In this document: positions 6,726 to 7,872 of the stretch, one piece after another | Layout: every line of letters begins with the position of its first letter | How positions within the stretch are numbered: position 1 is the first letter of the stretch | DNA from: an uncultured Alphaproteobacteria bacterium | GTDB taxonomy: Bacteria > Pseudomonadota > Alphaproteobacteria > Minwuiales > Minwuiaceae | Direction of reading: 5' to 3' | NCBI GenBank assembly: GCA_913064755.1 | Contig: CAJYBQ010000134.1 | Coordinates: 1-7,872 of the forward strand | DNA: 7,872 nt | Notes under the pieces: generated by a model | The model's database searches: none | Seen by the model: only the letters and a program-made list of their open reading frames with translations | Told to the model about the DNA's origin: nothing | Translations under genes and position numbers: made by a program

Positions 6726-7532
6726 TCAGCCGATCTCCTCGGTCCAGACCCTGAATTCCGTCAGCGTGTTGGGACCGAACGTCTGGGTCAGCGGAACATC
6801 CGCCGCGTCGCGCCCCTGCGCCATCAGCACCCGGGCGATCCGGGGCGTGTTGTTGCGCGGGTCGAAGACCCACCACTGCCCGGCCAGGTAGACCTCCATC
6901 CACGCCGCGAAATCCCCCGACGGATGCGGCAAGGGCTCCCCGATGTCGCTCAGGTAGCCGGTGCAGTATCGCGCCGGGATGTTCATGCAGCGGCAGAAGG
7001 TGATGGCAAGGTGGGTGAAATCGCGACAGACCCCGCGCCGTTCGGCCAGCGTCTGGGACGCCGTCCGCGTCGCGCGGGCATGTTCGTAGCCGAAGCTCAC
7101 CTGGTTGTGCACGTGGTCACAGATGGCCTGCACCCGTGCCCAGCCGGGCGCGGTCGCCCCGAACAGGTGCCAGGCCTCGTTCGACAGCAGGTCCGTGTCG
7201 CAATACCGGCTGCCCAGCAGGTAGACCAGCGTCTCGAACGGCAGGTCCTCCACCGCGTGCTGCCCGGCCCAGGGCGCAACCGGGTCCAGGGCGCCGCTGT
7301 CGCGCACGACGCCGTCCGTCGACAGGACGAAGTCACCGGCGGGCGCCAGCAGCCGCGTGCACCAGTTCCCGAAGCCGTCGCGATAGCTTTCCAGCGGCAC
7401 GCCGGGGCTGGTCGTCAGGTGATCCGGCCGCTCCAGGTCGCCGAAGCGCGAATAATGCACGTTGAGCAGCGCGATCATCGGCGTCGCCTGCTGCAGTTCA
7501 TAGCGGAAGTGGCACCCCAGGCTGACACGCAT
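6726..7532 (-). CDS. Transglutaminase-like family protein with atypical catalytic triad
   Basis: A 268-residue protein of the bacterial transglutaminase-like superfamily (cysteine-protease fold; peptidase, amidase or cross-linking roles, mostly uncharacterised). An N-terminal beta-rich domain (about 1-110) is followed by the core domain. The nucleophile Cys169 is in RRGVCRDFTHL, and an Asp is at 224 in WVFDPRNN. The usual His in the HAWxEVY motif is Ala209 here (FAAWMEVYL), although His203 is close by. A conserved tail GRDAADVPLTQTFG (about 240-253) belongs to this subfamily. No signal peptide is seen, so it is probably cytoplasmic. The start ATG 7532 overlaps the stop of a small upstream ORF (TGATG), and GGTAGG lies just upstream. 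The physiological substrate is unknown; loss of the His may be normal for the subfamily or mean loss of activity. Confidence 0.87.
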   Translation of the reverse strand: MRVSLGCHFRYELQQATPMIALLNVHYSRFGDLERPDHLTTSPGVPLESYRDGFGNWCTRLLAPAGDFVLSTDGVVRDSGALDPVAPWAGQHAVEDLPFETLVYLLGSRYCDTDLLSNEAWHLFGATAPGWARVQAICDHVHNQVSFGYEHARATRTASQTLAERRGVCRDFTHLAITFCRCMNIPARYCTGYLSDIGEPLPHPSGDFAAWMEVYLAGQWWVFDPRNNTPRIARVLMAQGRDAADVPLTQTFGPNTLTEFRVWTEEIG

Positions 7533-7642
7533 CAGCCTACCCCGATGCCGAAGGCCGCGGCGCGCGCCGCAACCAGGTCACGGCACCGCCCCCGCTCCAG
7601 GCCGGTATGGCCAGCGGGGTTCGTCCATTCGGGAATGTTCAT
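7532..7642 (-). CDS. Small 36-residue ORF, translationally coupled to the transglutaminase-like gene
   Basis: A 36-codon ORF starting MNIPEWTNPAG and ending GIGVG. It has the best ribosome binding site in the window: AGGAG (7652-7648) with a 5-base spacer to ATG 7642. Its TGA shares the A with the ATG of the next gene (TGATG), a typical sign of translational coupling. Most third codon positions are G or C, as in neighbouring genes. I do not recognise the protein; there is no signal or membrane segment. It could be a real small protein, a leader peptide that sets translation of the downstream gene, or the remnant of a longer gene. Confidence 0.55.
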   Translation of the reverse strand: MNIPEWTNPAGHTGLERGRCRDLVAARAAAFGIGVG

Positions 7643-7738
7643 GTCAGCTCCTGCAGCGGGAAAAGCGCCGCTCCGCTGTTTCGAGCATCATCGGTCAGTG
7701 ACAGGGTGTGAGCAAGGGGTGTGACCCGGGATGGGTGA

Positions 7739-7872
7739 GAACTGGAAAGCGACCGCTTCGTCACCAATGCCCTATGCAAGTTGAAGCCATACTGGTTTGA
7801 GGTTTGGGGCGTTGACCGGACCGATCTTGAACTGGAGGATTTCGAGAACTGCATCGGCGACGTGATCGTCAA
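7739..7872 (+). other. Protein-like open frame at right edge, start unresolved
   Basis: The plus-strand frame beginning GAA at 7739 stays open to the window end and reads as acidic, aromatic-rich protein (LKPYWFEVWGVD, then ELEDFENCIGD). About three quarters of its third codon positions are G or C, as expected for coding DNA here. A TGA stands directly before it at 7736-7738 and there is no ATG in frame; CTG 7742 or TTG 7781 are poor candidate starts without a ribosome binding site. It may be the 5' end of a gene with a rare start, or a remnant broken upstream. The gap 7643-7738 before it holds the leader of the leftward genes and an 8-bp direct repeat GGGTGTGA (7704-7711 and 7717-7724); I see no gene in it. 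Confidence 0.35.

Noticed and set aside
4871..6754. Very long plus-strand open frame (627 codons) across the oxidoreductase and FNT genes
   Set aside because: It is antisense to two well-recognised genes and rich in His, Arg and Gly in a way typical of the complementary strand of GC-rich coding DNA; no domain is recognisable.
6624..7724. Plus-strand open frame opposite the transglutaminase-like gene
   Set aside because: Arg/His/Pro-rich shadow; the minus-strand product has clear family motifs.
7639..7872. Minus-strand open frame rich in Ser and Arg reaching the right edge
   Set aside because: It is antisense to the more protein-like plus frame and ends inside the small ORF start; no domain seen.
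1..7872. CRISPR array, tRNA, rRNA or insertion sequence
   Set aside because: No regularly spaced repeats, no cloverleaf-like or rRNA-like stretch, and no transposase or terminal inverted repeats were found on either strand.

Overview
This window reads as chromosomal DNA from a GC-rich proteobacterium. By eye roughly two thirds of the bases are G or C, and third codon positions are almost all G or C. Protein style and gene content (LysR-controlled aromatic catabolism, a short BLUF photoreceptor, an FNT channel, a transglutaminase-like protein) fit an alphaproteobacterium, possibly an acetic-acid-bacteria relative. No rRNA or marker gene is present, so this placement is an inference.

Left region (1-3183): a minus-strand operon reads leftward in the order HpaH-type 2-oxo-hept-3-ene-1,7-dioate hydratase, an exported metallo-beta-lactamase-fold hydrolase, and an HpaE-like aldehyde dehydrogenase that runs off the left edge. 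Gaps are 16 and 31 bases and each gene has a ribosome binding site. The hydratase and dehydrogenase fit the lower meta-cleavage (homoprotocatechuate-type) pathway. The exported hydrolase between them is unexpected. Divergent from this operon is a LysR-type regulator (3184-4113). The AT-rich 125-base gap between them carries a perfect 8+8 inverted repeat that touches the predicted -35 boxes of both promoters. The predicted lysR promoter is so close to the start codon that the lysR mRNA may be leaderless.

Middle region (4114-4755): after lysR comes a short hairpin, a non-coding stretch with an inverted repeat, and a compact BLUF-domain protein. It keeps all the key flavin-pocket residues at the spacing known from AppA. 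It has no recognisable output domain.

Right region (4817-7642, minus strand, reading leftward): a 36-codon small ORF with a strong ribosome binding site overlaps (TGATG) a transglutaminase-like protein. An FNT-family formate/nitrite channel and a zinc-free MDR-family quinone/NADP oxidoreductase follow. Gaps of 76 and 96 bases leave open whether these form one transcript. The transglutaminase-like protein appears to lack the usual catalytic His. At the far right (7739-7872, plus strand) is a protein-like open frame with a stop codon directly upstream and no good start; it may be the edge of another gene or a remnant.

No tRNA, rRNA, CRISPR array, IS element or obvious mobile-element boundary was seen. 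The most unusual points are the exported hydrolase inside a cytoplasmic ring-cleavage operon, the shared operator with a possibly leaderless regulator mRNA, the stand-alone BLUF protein, the small overlapping ORF, and the altered transglutaminase triad.
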